Notes: generated by a model not told the origin, from the sequence alone. A DNA stretch of 64,000 nucleotides from Myxococcales bacterium 68-20 (GCA_001899635.1 MKVQ01000015.1:83223-147222); one strand, 5' to 3'; shown: positions 25,414-34,448, counted from the stretch's first letter. Numbers and translations are program-made.

Positions 25414-25814
25414 CGCTCGTGGACGGCCCGACGGGGGAGGCCCGTGCGAAGCGCGCCACGCTCATGATCGTCGACGACGATCCTGCGGTCCTCGAGACGC
25501 TGGAGCTCGCCTTGACCTGGAAGGGCTACGACGTCGTGACGGCAGAGAGCGGCGAGGCCGCTGCCTCCGCCGTGCGGACGGTCGACGTCGACCTCGTGCT
25601 CACCGATCTCCGGATGGCGGAGATGAACGGACTCCAGACGATGCTCGCGATCAAGGCGCTCAGGCCGAACGTCCGCGTGATGATCGTCACCGGCTTTGCG
25701 TCGGCCGCGATGGAGGCCGAGCTCAGGGAAGCCGGCGCGTTCTCGATCGTGATGAAGCCGTTCGCGCTCGACGAGCTGTTCGCGGCGGTGCGCGAGGCGC
25801 TCGAGGCCGAGTAG
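25410..25814 (+). CDS. Single-domain response regulator
   Basis: 134 residues, only a receiver domain. The GTG at 25410 sits in the GTGA overlap after ggaggggg. The acidic pocket is at DDDP (about 22-24), the phospho-acceptor at Asp66 (LTDLRMAEMNG), the switch Thr/Ser in VTGFAS and the Lys in VMKPFAL, so all receiver residues are intact. There is no output domain, so it passes a signal on by phosphotransfer or by protein contact, in the way of CheY or Spo0F. Cotranscribed and translationally coupled with the hybrid kinase, its probable partner. Confidence 0.92.
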   Translation: MTLVDGPTGEARAKRATLMIVDDDPAVLETLELALTWKGYDVVTAESGEAAASAVRTVDVDLVLTDLRMAEMNGLQTMLAIKALRPNVRVMIVTGFASAAMEAELREAGAFSIVMKPFALDELFAAVREALEAE

Positions 25815-25871
25815 CACTCGGCTCACGCCGAGCACGCGGCGTCTCGCGATCTGCGCGAGCGCAGCGCCCGG

Positions 25872-27578
25872 TCAGGCGGCTTGCGGACGGCGACGGCGGA
25901 ACGCGGCGATGGCGATCCCGAGCGTGACCGCGTACCAGGGAATGTCGCCGAGCACCTCGTAGACGGTGCCGCCCTTCATCCAGCGGATGACGGCGTCGCG
26001 GGCCTCGGCCTGGAAGGGCGTCGAGAGCGTCCCCTCGACGATCGCGCCGTTGGGATCGATGATCGCCGACACGCCGCTGTTGGTGCTGCGGACGAGGAAG
26101 CGCCGGTGCTCGATCGCGCGGAACTTCGCGAGCGCGAGGTGCTGCCAGGGCTCGGTGGTGTCCCCGAACCACGCATCGTTCGTCATGTTGACGATGAGCT
26201 CCGGGTCGGCGTGCCCGACCGCGCGGTTCGTGAAGCCGGGGAGGATGTCCTCGTAGCAGATGAGGGCGCTGACCTTGTGCTCGGTGCCCTTGATGTCGAC
26301 GATGAGGGGCTCGAGCGACGTGCCCGCCGAGAAGCGTCCGCTGTGCGGCGACCACTTGTAGAGGATCGGGAACGTGTCTCCGAAGGGGAGGTACTCGCCG
26401 AACGCGAGGAGGTACTGCTTGTCGTAGCGTCCTCGAAACTCGCCCTTCACGTCGGTCGAGATCGCCGTGTTGAACCAGCGCTCGCGGTCGGGGTCGACGC
26501 GGTAGAGGACCGCTCCGAAGATCGTCGGCACGCCGAGGCTCGCCGCGAAGCGATCGCGATAGTAGTTCCCCTTCATCGCGAGATCCTCGCGTGCAGGGGC
26601 CGTCGCGCTCGTCTCGCTCCAGACGACGAGATCGACGCCCTTGTCGCGAAGCTCGGCGGTCATCCTCCGATGGCGACGGAGCCCCTCGCCGGGATCCTGG
26701 CGCTTCGCCATCAGCCCCATGTTCCCCTGGACGTAGCCGACGCGCACCTGCTCGGCCTTCTCGACGCGTGCGTTCACCATCGAGATGCGGACCGCGCCGT
26801 AGAGCACGGCGAAGACGAGCGCGATCACGCCGGCGCCGACGACGCGGCGGTCGATGGCGAGCGAGTGGCGCTCCTCGCTCGATGCTCCCGACACGGTACG
26901 GGCGCCGAGCTCGCGCGAGGCGGCGAGCTTGGCGCGGAGAGGCTCCGCGATCGCGAGGTTCACCGCGACGAGGACGAGCCCGACGAGGATCGGTCCGCCG
27001 ATCTCCGCGAGCTGCATCAGGACCGGCACCTTGTGGACCGTCGCCGCGTAGTACCAGGGGAAGAGCACGGGGAAGGCGAGCTCGCTCGCCACGAAGGCCG
27101 CGCCGAACACGATCGGCGCCGGCCAGCCGCGCACCGTCGCCCGCCCGTAGAGCCAGCCCATCAGCGCGAGGCGTCCGCCCTGGTAGGCGCTCACGATCAG
27201 CGTGAACAAGAGACACAGCGCCGTCGGGAAGCCGCTGAACGTCTTCAGCATCTCGACGAGCCAGTAGAACCCGCCGAGATTCATCGCGAGCCCGGTCAGG
27301 AACCCGAGCCACGTGGCGCGCTTCGGTGTCTGTCCCGCGAGCGAGACATAGAGCGGCACGAGGCACACGAACGTGAGCGGCCAGATGTCGATGCCGGCGA
27401 ACGCGACGAAGTAGAGGACGCCGGAGACGATCGCGCCGAGCTCGGCGAGCCGACCTCGAACGAGGGGCCCACCCGCGCGCGGCGTCTCGTCCGACCCCCG
27501 CGTCGAAGCCTTCTTCTCGGCGCCCGCGTCAGCGCTCTCGTCGTGAGGCGCTGCGTCCTTCTGGGCCTCGGCTGTCAT
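25872..27578 (-). CDS. lnt: Apolipoprotein N-acyltransferase
   Basis: A 568-residue inner-membrane enzyme that adds the third acyl chain to the N-terminal Cys of lipoproteins. After a hydrophilic start of about 45 residues, six to seven membrane segments span about 45-265, followed by a nitrilase-type domain (275-530). The catalytic triad is intact: Glu322 (VVWSETS), Lys387 (YDKQYLLAFGEYLP) and Cys441 (LICYEDILP); the family's NMTNDAWFG segment is also present. A final membrane helix closes the chain. The start has gagggg at ideal spacing. It is the last gene of an operon after two chaperone-type lipoproteins, themselves substrates of this enzyme. Confidence 0.95.
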   Translation of the reverse strand: MTAEAQKDAAPHDESADAGAEKKASTRGSDETPRAGGPLVRGRLAELGAIVSGVLYFVAFAGIDIWPLTFVCLVPLYVSLAGQTPKRATWLGFLTGLAMNLGGFYWLVEMLKTFSGFPTALCLLFTLIVSAYQGGRLALMGWLYGRATVRGWPAPIVFGAAFVASELAFPVLFPWYYAATVHKVPVLMQLAEIGGPILVGLVLVAVNLAIAEPLRAKLAASRELGARTVSGASSEERHSLAIDRRVVGAGVIALVFAVLYGAVRISMVNARVEKAEQVRVGYVQGNMGLMAKRQDPGEGLRRHRRMTAELRDKGVDLVVWSETSATAPAREDLAMKGNYYRDRFAASLGVPTIFGAVLYRVDPDRERWFNTAISTDVKGEFRGRYDKQYLLAFGEYLPFGDTFPILYKWSPHSGRFSAGTSLEPLIVDIKGTEHKVSALICYEDILPGFTNRAVGHADPELIVNMTNDAWFGDTTEPWQHLALAKFRAIEHRRFLVRSTNSGVSAIIDPNGAIVEGTLSTPFQAEARDAVIRWMKGGTVYEVLGDIPWYAVTLGIAIAAFRRRRPQAA

Positions 27579-27601
27579 GGTCGTCCCCTCGTACCCGAGC
27601 C

Positions 27602-28255
27602 CTACTCGGTGCGCTGGATGATGTGAAAGCCGAACGGCGTCTCGACGATGTCGGAGATCTCACCGACCTGGAGCTTGAAGGCCGCGGCCTCGAACGCAGC
27701 GACCATCTGCCCGTGACCGAAGCGGCCGAGCGAACCGCCGCGCCCGCCGGCGCCCGGCTCGTCGGAGAACTCGATCGCGAGGCGTGCGAAGTCTTCCTTG
27801 TTCTGCGCGCGCCGGAGGACCTCCTTCGCGACCGCGAGCGCCTGCTCGCGCGACCGCACCACGGAGGAGGGGGCCCGGTCGGAGCCCATCCACTGGATGA
27901 GGACGTGGCGAGCGCCGATCCTCGCGGGCGGTGCCTCGCTCTTCGCGGCAGACGTGAGCGGGGCGCCATTCGGGCCGAGCGCGGGCGTCGTTGCGGGCGC
28001 TCCGCCTCCGGAGGCGCCGACCGGCGCGGTCCTGCCCGCCGTCGGGCTCATCGGCGGCGGTCCTGCCGCGGTCGCGTCGTTGCTGCGCGGGTCGTTTGCC
28101 TGCTGGGCGATGTTCGCCGCATCGGCGCTGCGCGTGTTCGCAGTCGGATGCGTGCCCGAGCCAGGAGGCGTGGCACCGCAGGCCGCGAGCGTCGCGGCGA
28201 GCGAGGCGACGAGTGCGCGAACGGCGAAGGGGCGTGAGCTCAAGCGGAGGCCCAC
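27602..28255 (-). CDS. Parvulin-type peptidyl-prolyl isomerase lipoprotein
   Basis: 217 residues from a GTG that shares its G with the preceding TAG stop. The signal peptide ends in lipobox LAAC (Cys26). A long Ala/Pro/Thr/Asn linker (about 28-110) is followed by a PpiC rotamase domain (RIGARHVLIQWMG ... EQALAVAKEVLRRA ... GRGGSLGRFGHGQMVAAFEAAAFKL ... PFGFHIIQ). It would isomerise Xaa-Pro bonds in exported proteins, acting in the periplasm from a membrane anchor. It lies between an FKBP lipoprotein and Lnt, 23 bases before lnt. Confidence 0.9.
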   Translation of the reverse strand: MGLRLSSRPFAVRALVASLAATLAACGATPPGSGTHPTANTRSADAANIAQQANDPRSNDATAAGPPPMSPTAGRTAPVGASGGGAPATTPALGPNGAPLTSAAKSEAPPARIGARHVLIQWMGSDRAPSSVVRSREQALAVAKEVLRRAQNKEDFARLAIEFSDEPGAGGRGGSLGRFGHGQMVAAFEAAAFKLQVGEISDIVETPFGFHIIQRTE

Positions 28256-28794
28256 TACTTCTTCACGACCTCGACGAGCTCGACCTCGAAGACGAGCGTC
28301 GAGTTCGGCGGGATCTTGGGGCCGGCGCCGCGCGCGCCGTAGCCGAGGTGCGGCGGGATCGTGAGCTTGCGCTTTCCGCCGACCTTCATCCCGGCGACGC
28401 CGTCGTCCCAGCCCTTGATGACGCGCCCCTTGCCGAGGTCGAACGTGAACGGCTCGGTGCCGTGGTCCTTCGACGCGTCGAACTTCTCGCCGTTGGCGAG
28501 GGTGCCGAGGTAGTGGACCTTGATCGTGTCGCCCGCCTTCGCTTCGGCGCCTTTTCCGACGACCAGGTCCTTGATCTCGAGCTTCGCGTTCGGATCCGGA
28601 GCCGGCTGAGCCGGGGTCGGCGCGGGCGTCGGGGCCGGCTGTGCGGCGGGCTTGGCCTCCGCGGCGGTCGGGGTGGTGGGCTCGCTTTGCATGGGCTCCG
28701 GCTTCGGGGGCTCGGTGAGCTTCGAGCACGCGAGCGTCGAGCCCGAGACGAAGGTGGAGCAGAGGAGGAGCGCGATGAGCTTCTGGCGGGCCAT
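28255..28794 (-). CDS. FKBP-type peptidyl-prolyl isomerase lipoprotein
   Basis: 179 residues with the start set at MARQKLIALLLC; a more upstream ATG would add 13 charged residues. Signal peptide, lipobox TLAC (Cys23), a Pro/Ala/Thr linker to about residue 75, then a complete FKBP domain (AGDTIKVHYLGTLANG, FDLGKGRVIKGWDDGVAGMKVG, IPPHLGYGARGAGPKIPPNST). The active-site aromatic and Asp residues look conserved. Periplasmic foldase. It overlaps the parvulin gene by one base (TAGTG). Two different prolyl isomerases in one transcript with Lnt suggest a lipoprotein folding and maturation unit. Confidence 0.92.
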   Translation of the reverse strand: MARQKLIALLLCSTFVSGSTLACSKLTEPPKPEPMQSEPTTPTAAEAKPAAQPAPTPAPTPAQPAPDPNAKLEIKDLVVGKGAEAKAGDTIKVHYLGTLANGEKFDASKDHGTEPFTFDLGKGRVIKGWDDGVAGMKVGGKRKLTIPPHLGYGARGAGPKIPPNSTLVFEVELVEVVKK

Positions 28795-28861
28795 TCGAAG
28801 GTGGGAACCTAGCTTTTCACGCCCAAAAAACAAAGCCCCTGCCTTTCAAGTGCTTTCGCGT

Positions 28862-28894
28862 ATCGTTCCCGAATCGTTCACGTATCATTGGGGC
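28862..28894. promoter_or_regulatory. Three 11-bp-phased repeats between divergent genes
   Basis: ATCGTT at 28862 and 28873, and ATCATT at 28884, are spaced exactly 11 bp, each in an 11-bp unit of type (t/a)ATC(g/a)TT-N4. The array sits in a relatively A/T-rich patch between the FKBP start and the receiver-kinase start. Regular 11-bp phasing on one DNA face is typical of binding sites for response regulators or of promoter iterons. The site lies just upstream of the kinase translation start. Confidence 0.4.
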
Positions 28895-28901
28895 TCCTGC
28901 C

Positions 28902-30125
28902 TTGGCGCGCGTGCTGCACATCGAGGACGACCCGCGTAATCGCCTGCTCGTCCGCAAGCTTCTCTCCGGTGACGGTCACGACGTCATCGATGCGGCCGAT
29001 GGCCTCGAGGGGGTACGGCTCGCGATCGCCCAGCGCCCGGACATCGTCCTCGTCGACCTGAACATCCCAGGCCTCGACGGCTTCGAGGTGACGCTCCGCC
29101 TGCGGACGGAGGCATCGCTCAATGGCGTCCCGATCGTCGCGATCACGGCGGAAGGCGATCGCGACACGAGCTTCGCCGTCGGCTGCGACGGCTTTCTCCA
29201 GAAGCCCATCGACGCACGCAACTTCGCGAAGCAGGTCGCGAGCTACATCGGCGGGCGGCGCGAGCGGATGATGTCCACGCCCGACGTGCAAGGCGAGCGG
29301 CTCCGCATCCAGTCGGGCCGCATCGTCGCGCACCTCGAGGAGAAGGTGGCCGAGCTCTCCTCCGCGAACGAGCGTCTCCGCGAGATGGAGAAGCTCCGCA
29401 CCGAGTTCTACCGCAACATCTCGCACGAGCTCGCGACCCCGCTCACGCCGATCGTCGGCTACCTCCGAATGCTGATGGACGAGGAGCTCGGCGAGACGAG
29501 CAAAGCGCAGCGCAAGGCGCTCCGCGCGATGGACGACTGCATTCGTCGCCTGCGGTCGACGATGGACAACCTCATCGACGTCACCGGTCTCGAGACCGGC
29601 AAGATGCGGTTCTTCCACAAGGACTACGACTTCCTCGACACCGTCCGCCGCGCGATCGCCTGGCACGCGGACGCGTTCGCGGAGCGCAAGCTCACGATGC
29701 TCGAGGAGTTCCCGCGCGGCCCGCTCCCCGGCTACGGCGACAGCGATCGCCTCGGCCGGGCGATGAGCCAGCTGCTCGACAACGCCGCCAAGTTCACGCC
29801 GGAGGGCGGCATCGTCGGATTGATGGTTCGCCCGCGCGAGGCCGCGTACGAGCTCATCGTCGCGGACACCGGGTCGGGGATCCCGAAGGAGCGCCACGAG
29901 CGGATCTTCGATCCGTTCTATCAGGTCGACGGATCGGCCACCCGCTCGTTCGGCGGCACCGGCGTCGGCCTCGCGATCGCCCGGCGCGTCGCGCGCGGTC
30001 TCGGCGGCGACGTTCGCATCCTCACCGAGGGGGCGTCGGTCGAAGGCATGTTCCTCGGAGGCGCTGCCTTCAGTCTCACCGTCGCGAAGCGCGCGCCGAC
30101 GGTCGTCGTCGACACGGCAGGTTGA
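28902..30125 (+). CDS. Receiver domain-histidine kinase fusion
   Basis: 407 residues. A TTG start is used here; a GTG three codons on is an alternative. Residues 1-120 are a receiver with Asp52 (LVDLNIPGLDG), EDD at 8-10 and Lys in FLQKPID. A short coiled coil (HLEEKVAELSSANERLREME) leads to a HisKA with His175 (SHELATPLTPIV) and an ATPase domain (DNAAKFTPEGG, DTGSGIPKERHERIFDPF, GTGVGLAIA). The receiver-first order suggests that a partner kinase phosphorylates it and so controls its own kinase activity. Soluble. Preceded by the phased repeats. Confidence 0.92.
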   Translation: MARVLHIEDDPRNRLLVRKLLSGDGHDVIDAADGLEGVRLAIAQRPDIVLVDLNIPGLDGFEVTLRLRTEASLNGVPIVAITAEGDRDTSFAVGCDGFLQKPIDARNFAKQVASYIGGRRERMMSTPDVQGERLRIQSGRIVAHLEEKVAELSSANERLREMEKLRTEFYRNISHELATPLTPIVGYLRMLMDEELGETSKAQRKALRAMDDCIRRLRSTMDNLIDVTGLETGKMRFFHKDYDFLDTVRRAIAWHADAFAERKLTMLEEFPRGPLPGYGDSDRLGRAMSQLLDNAAKFTPEGGIVGLMVRPREAAYELIVADTGSGIPKERHERIFDPFYQVDGSATRSFGGTGVGLAIARRVARGLGGDVRILTEGASVEGMFLGGAAFSLTVAKRAPTVVVDTAG

Positions 30126-30138
30126 GAAGGCTTCGATC

Positions 30139-31275
30139 ATGATGCGCGCGTACCTCGACTGGAACGCGACGACGCCTCCGCTTCCGGAGGTGCTCGACGC
30201 GATGCGCGAGGCCTCTCGGACCGCGTGGGCGAACCCGTCGAGCATCCACGGGGACGGGCGCGCCGCTCGTGCCGTCATCGAGGACGCGCGTGCTTCGATC
30301 GGAGCGCTGGTCGGTGTCGATCCTCGTGACGTGGTCTTCACGTCGGGAGGCACGGAGGCGAACAACCTCGCGCTCCGGAGCGCGTTCCCGATCGGGACGC
30401 CGCCGGCGGTCCTCGTCACGAGCCGCCTCGAGCATCCCTCCGTCACGCGTGTGGCCGAGTCGCTCGAGCGAGAGGGGCGCGCTAGCGTCCGCTGGCTCGA
30501 GGTGACGCGCGGGGGGACGGTCGATCTCGAGGACCTCGACCGGGCGCTCGCGACGCAGGAAGAAGGCACGCCTCGGCTCGTGACGATCCAGGCCGTCAAT
30601 CACGAGACCGGCATCATCCAGCCCGTCAGCGAGGTGATCGCGCGGGCGCACGCGGTCGGCGCTCGCGTCCACGTCGACGCCGTGCAGGCATGGGGCAAGG
30701 TCCACGTCCCGTCCGGCTGGGACACCGCCTCGATCGCTCCTCACAAGATGCGTGGACCGAAGGGTATCGGCGCGCTCGCGTCCCGCCAGGGCGTGCGGAT
30801 CGATCCGGTGCTCCTCGGCGGCTCGCAGGAGAAGGGCATCCGGCCGGGGACCGCCGACGCATCGCTCGCGGCGGGCTTCGGCGTCGCGGCGCGCATCGCG
30901 TCGGACGGCGTGACGCGATGGGCAGCGCTCGCCCCGCTGCGCGATCGGATCGAGCGCGAGCTCTGTGCGATCGATGCGCCGCATGGACGCGCGCGCGTCG
31001 CCGGTGATCCGACACGGCGCGCCCCTCACGTCTCGAATCTGATTTGGCCCGGCTGGATCGGCGCCGAGCTCGTCGCGGCGCTCGATCTGGAGGGCGTGAG
31101 CGTCTCGAGCGGCGCGGCCTGCAGCGCCGGCACGGTCGAGCCGTCACCCGTTCTCCTCGCGATGTTCGGCGAAGGCGACGCGACGCGCGGCGTCCGGATC
31201 TCGATCGGCGACACGACGACGGAAGACGATGCGACGCTCGCCGTCCGGGCTTTCCGCGCCGTCCTCACGCGCTGA
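30139..31275 (+). CDS. Cysteine desulfurase (class V aminotransferase, NifS/IscS type)
   Basis: A 378-residue PLP enzyme that strips sulfur from cysteine to give a persulfide for Fe-S clusters or thiolation. Family signs: YLDWNATTP at the N-terminus, FTSGGTEANNLAL, NHETGIIQP, the PLP Lys203 in HKMRGPKGIGAL and the catalytic Cys328 in SSGAACSAGTVEPSPVL. The usual SxHK is APHK here. There is no scaffold (iscU) or other isc/suf gene nearby, so it is a lone NifS-like copy. Start could equally be the second ATG. It follows the receiver-kinase by 13 bases. Confidence 0.93.
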   Translation: MMRAYLDWNATTPPLPEVLDAMREASRTAWANPSSIHGDGRAARAVIEDARASIGALVGVDPRDVVFTSGGTEANNLALRSAFPIGTPPAVLVTSRLEHPSVTRVAESLEREGRASVRWLEVTRGGTVDLEDLDRALATQEEGTPRLVTIQAVNHETGIIQPVSEVIARAHAVGARVHVDAVQAWGKVHVPSGWDTASIAPHKMRGPKGIGALASRQGVRIDPVLLGGSQEKGIRPGTADASLAAGFGVAARIASDGVTRWAALAPLRDRIERELCAIDAPHGRARVAGDPTRRAPHVSNLIWPGWIGAELVAALDLEGVSVSSGAACSAGTVEPSPVLLAMFGEGDATRGVRISIGDTTTEDDATLAVRAFRAVLTR

Positions 31276-31293
31276 TCCCGAGAGGCTGAACGA

Positions 31294-33090
31294 TCAGCGC
31301 GTGGCGGTGTTGCGATCCGCCGGCGGGCTCGAGACCGTGATCGGCATCCAGAGCGCCTTGATCTTCGACGTCTCGCCGTCGCGATCGTAGCCGGCGAGGC
31401 CGAAGAGCACGTTCCACCAGTAGCCGGTGGGGTTCTGTCCGTAGGAGAAGAGCGGCAGGAGGTGGAACTGCCAGTCGGTGCCGCCCGGGACGCGACGCTC
31501 GCGGTAGAGCGTGTTCGCGGCGACCTGGGTCACGGTGCCGTCGGTCGTGTCGGCGAAGCGCCAGTAGAGCGGGAAGCCGACCGTCGTGCGGCCCTTCTTG
31601 TTCGCGAAATCCCAGAACACCGGCGCGAGCACCGTGTGCGACGAGTCCTTGTCGCGGCCGATGTAGACGAGCGGGTGGATGTTCGTCTCCCAGCCGCCGA
31701 TGTCGCGCGTGTACGTGATGTTGGGGAACGCCCAATACGTTCGCGAGATGTTGTAGCTCTCGAAGCGGCCGAAGAGCGGCGTGAGCAGCGTGCGTCCCTT
31801 CGGGCTCGAAGAGCCGTAATAGAAGGGGAAGATGCCGAGCGCGCTGTAGCCGACGTCGGTGTCGGTGTTCCGGTAGTAGACCGGGAGGAGCGGCCCCGCC
31901 ATCGTGAGCGACGTCGCGTTGTTGCGCGTCGTCGCGTGCGAGAAGAACGGGGTGATCATCGTGTCCGCCGTGGGCGTGACGCGACGAATGTAGCCGGGGA
32001 GGACGAGGAGGTTCTTCTCCGGGCTCGTTCCGTAGTGGAAGAACGGGAAGAGCGTCATGTGCGACTCGCGCACGCCGCCCGACTCCGGCTTGCCCTTGAT
32101 CCAGAAGAAGAGCGGCGCGACGTCGAAGATCGATCGCTTCGGGTTCGACTCCGCGATGACGGGGCCGACGACCGTGAGCGAGCTCTCGTCGATCTCACGC
32201 TCGCGATGGAACGTGAGCAGCGGCGGGATCAGCCAATACTTCTTCCGCGCGCCGTCGACGTCGCCGTTGTCGCCGCCGAAGACGATCGGGGCCAAGCCCC
32301 AATCGACGTCTCGGAGGGTGCGGTCGCGGAAGAACGGCCCGACGAGCGTGAACGCGCCCTTCTCGTTCCAGCGCGACGTCGTGAGGAGCAGAGGCGCGTG
32401 GAAGTAGCCGCCGTCCTTGCGGCTGCCTTCGAAGAGGAGCGGAGCGAGCCAGTTGTCGTGCTCGTGCGGCGCCTCGCGATGCGCCAGCGGCCCGAGCACG
32501 AAGACGTGGTTCTCGCGATCGCGCACCCGCCAGAGCGCCGGGAAGAGGACGTCGGCGTCGAGCTTCGGTGAGCGGCGCTGGTAGAAGAGGAGCCCCGTCA
32601 GCGACTCCCTGTCCGTCTTCTCGGTGTTCGCCCCGGTGTCCGGATCGAGCCCGCGGGTGTGCTCGAGATAGAGCGGCGGGACGAGGCGCATCCGGTAGTC
32701 GCCGCGGCGCTCCTCGTAATACGGGAAGAAGCTGCGATGGAGCTTGCCCTCGGCCCCCGGCGGATCACCGTCGTAGTCGGTGCCGATCTTCTCCTTCACC
32801 CCGTCCGGGATCGCGAGCGGGTCTTGCGGCGCATGCACCGTGGGCTCGCCGCCGGGACGCGCGGAAGGTGAGGGGCCCTGCGGTTCCTCGTCTTCGCCGC
32901 CGGCGCCACGCTGCGGACCGACGGACTTGTTGCGCGTGGGACGCGACTGCGTCGGACCACCCTGACCGGGACCACCTCCGCGCCCGCCGCCACCGCCGCC
33001 GAACTGCGCGGCCGCGGTGGTCGGCAGGGCGAGGCCGAATCCGAGGAGCGCGAAGGCGAGCGCGAGCCTCGTCGCACGCGAACGCCTCAC
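31294..33090 (-). CDS. Secreted repeat-rich outer-membrane-type protein
   Basis: 598 residues, GTG start overlapping the hisS stop (GTGA). Signal peptide to about residue 28 (TAAAQF), then a Gly-rich and low-complexity stretch to about 95. The rest, from about 110, is built from irregular repeats of 18-25 residues in which short beta strands carry patterns such as LxPLF, FPFF or LLTPLFG. Examples are WLAPLLFEG, LFPFFHYG, MITPFFSH, LGIFPFYYG and LLPLFSYGQ. This alternating aromatic pattern suggests a large outer-membrane beta-barrel or beta-propeller. I do not recognise a named family. Coupling to hisS may be incidental. Confidence 0.75.
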   Translation of the reverse strand: MRRSRATRLALAFALLGFGLALPTTAAAQFGGGGGGRGGGPGQGGPTQSRPTRNKSVGPQRGAGGEDEEPQGPSPSARPGGEPTVHAPQDPLAIPDGVKEKIGTDYDGDPPGAEGKLHRSFFPYYEERRGDYRMRLVPPLYLEHTRGLDPDTGANTEKTDRESLTGLLFYQRRSPKLDADVLFPALWRVRDRENHVFVLGPLAHREAPHEHDNWLAPLLFEGSRKDGGYFHAPLLLTTSRWNEKGAFTLVGPFFRDRTLRDVDWGLAPIVFGGDNGDVDGARKKYWLIPPLLTFHREREIDESSLTVVGPVIAESNPKRSIFDVAPLFFWIKGKPESGGVRESHMTLFPFFHYGTSPEKNLLVLPGYIRRVTPTADTMITPFFSHATTRNNATSLTMAGPLLPVYYRNTDTDVGYSALGIFPFYYGSSSPKGRTLLTPLFGRFESYNISRTYWAFPNITYTRDIGGWETNIHPLVYIGRDKDSSHTVLAPVFWDFANKKGRTTVGFPLYWRFADTTDGTVTQVAANTLYRERRVPGGTDWQFHLLPLFSYGQNPTGYWWNVLFGLAGYDRDGETSKIKALWMPITVSSPPADRNTATR

Positions 33091-34448
33091 TTGCCGTCCC
33101 CCTCGCGAGCAGGCGGGACCGGCGAGGCCACGACGGCCGCCGCGCGCGCGACGACGTCGGCTCGCGCGACCTTCTCCTGCACGTGGGCGGCGAGGTCCTT
33201 CATCTCCACCACGCCTTCGTTGACCTCACGGTCGCCGAGGATCAAACAAACCCGGGCGCCGAGCGCGTTCGCGCGCCGGAGCTGGGCTTTCATCGATGCC
33301 TTGCGGGTGTCGACCTCGCAGCGGAGGCCCGCGCGACGGATGTCGCGGGCGAGGACCAACGCGGGCGCCTGGGTGCCTTCGCCGAGCGGCGCCACGAAGA
33401 CGTCGACGACGCTGGCGGAGACCTCGAGGGTGCTCGCGATGAGGAGGCGCTCGAGGCCCGCGGCGAAGCCGATCGCCGGGACCTCCGGACCGCCGAGGTC
33501 CTTGACCATCCCGTCGTAACGACCTCCGCCGAGGAGCGTGCTGCCGGCGCCGAGCTTGTCGTAAGCGCCTTTGATCTCGAAGAGCGTCCGCGTGTAGTAG
33601 TCGAGGCCGCGGACGAGCTTGGGATCGACCTGATATGGCGTGCCGAGCGCGTCGAGCTGACGGCGGAGCTCGTCCCAGTGGGCGCGATCGGCGTCGCTCA
33701 GGAAGTCGAGGATCGTCGGCGCGGTCGCGATCGCCTCGGCGTCCGCGGGGTGCTTCGAGTCGAGGATGCGGAGCGGGTTCGTCGTGAGGCGGCGCTGCGA
33801 GTCGGCGGAGAGCTTGTCCTTCATCGGCGAGAGCGCCGCGGTGAGGGCCTCCTTGTAGCGAGCGCGCGTGTCGCCGCTGCCGATCGAGTTGAGGAACACA
33901 TCGGGCTTCTCGATCCCGATGTCCTGGAGGAAGCCGACGAGCGCGTCGATCATCTCGGCGTCGCAGCCGGGGCCCGCGTCGCCGATGCACTCCGCCCCGA
34001 GCTGGTAGAACTGACGGTAGCGCCCGCGCTGCGGCCGCTCCGCCCGGAACATCGGGCCGTGGTAGTACCAGCGCGTGACCGGCTCGGTGTTGTGGACACC
34101 GTGCTCGACGTAGGCGCGCACCGCGCCGGCCGTCCCCTCGGGGCGCAACGTGAGCGGCTCGTCGTGATGTCTGAAGGAGTACATCTCCTTCTCCACGACG
34201 TCGGTGGTCTCGCCGATCGCGCGGACGAAGAGCGGCGTCGGCTCGACGTACGGTGTGCGGATCTCGCGGTAGCCGAGGCGCTGCATCGAGCGCGCGAAAG
34301 CGCCCTCGACAGCGTGCCAACGGCCGATATCGACCGGGAGGATGTCGTTCATCCCCTTCACGGCTTTTACGAGAGGCGTGCTCGAGCCCACGGCGGGACC
34401 GCTTATCGCCGCTGCGCTCCTAGGGGTCAAGAACTGCTTCCGTTTCAC
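33087..34448 (-). CDS. hisS: Histidyl-tRNA synthetase
   Basis: A 453-residue class II synthetase that charges tRNA-His. Present are KGMNDILPVD at the N-terminus, motif 2 around FRAERPQRGRYRQFYQLG, the histidine-specific GLDYYTRTLFEI and motif 3 (GFAAGLERLL). A C-terminal anticodon-binding domain ends the enzyme (DVFVAPLGEG ... GARVCLILGDREV). The first 28 residues before VKAVKGMND are an extra stretch, so translation may begin further in. The stop overlaps the next gene's GTG. Identity is secure. Confidence 0.96.
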   Translation of the reverse strand: MKRKQFLTPRSAAAISGPAVGSSTPLVKAVKGMNDILPVDIGRWHAVEGAFARSMQRLGYREIRTPYVEPTPLFVRAIGETTDVVEKEMYSFRHHDEPLTLRPEGTAGAVRAYVEHGVHNTEPVTRWYYHGPMFRAERPQRGRYRQFYQLGAECIGDAGPGCDAEMIDALVGFLQDIGIEKPDVFLNSIGSGDTRARYKEALTAALSPMKDKLSADSQRRLTTNPLRILDSKHPADAEAIATAPTILDFLSDADRAHWDELRRQLDALGTPYQVDPKLVRGLDYYTRTLFEIKGAYDKLGAGSTLLGGGRYDGMVKDLGGPEVPAIGFAAGLERLLIASTLEVSASVVDVFVAPLGEGTQAPALVLARDIRRAGLRCEVDTRKASMKAQLRRANALGARVCLILGDREVNEGVVEMKDLAAHVQEKVARADVVARAAAVVASPVPPAREGDGK

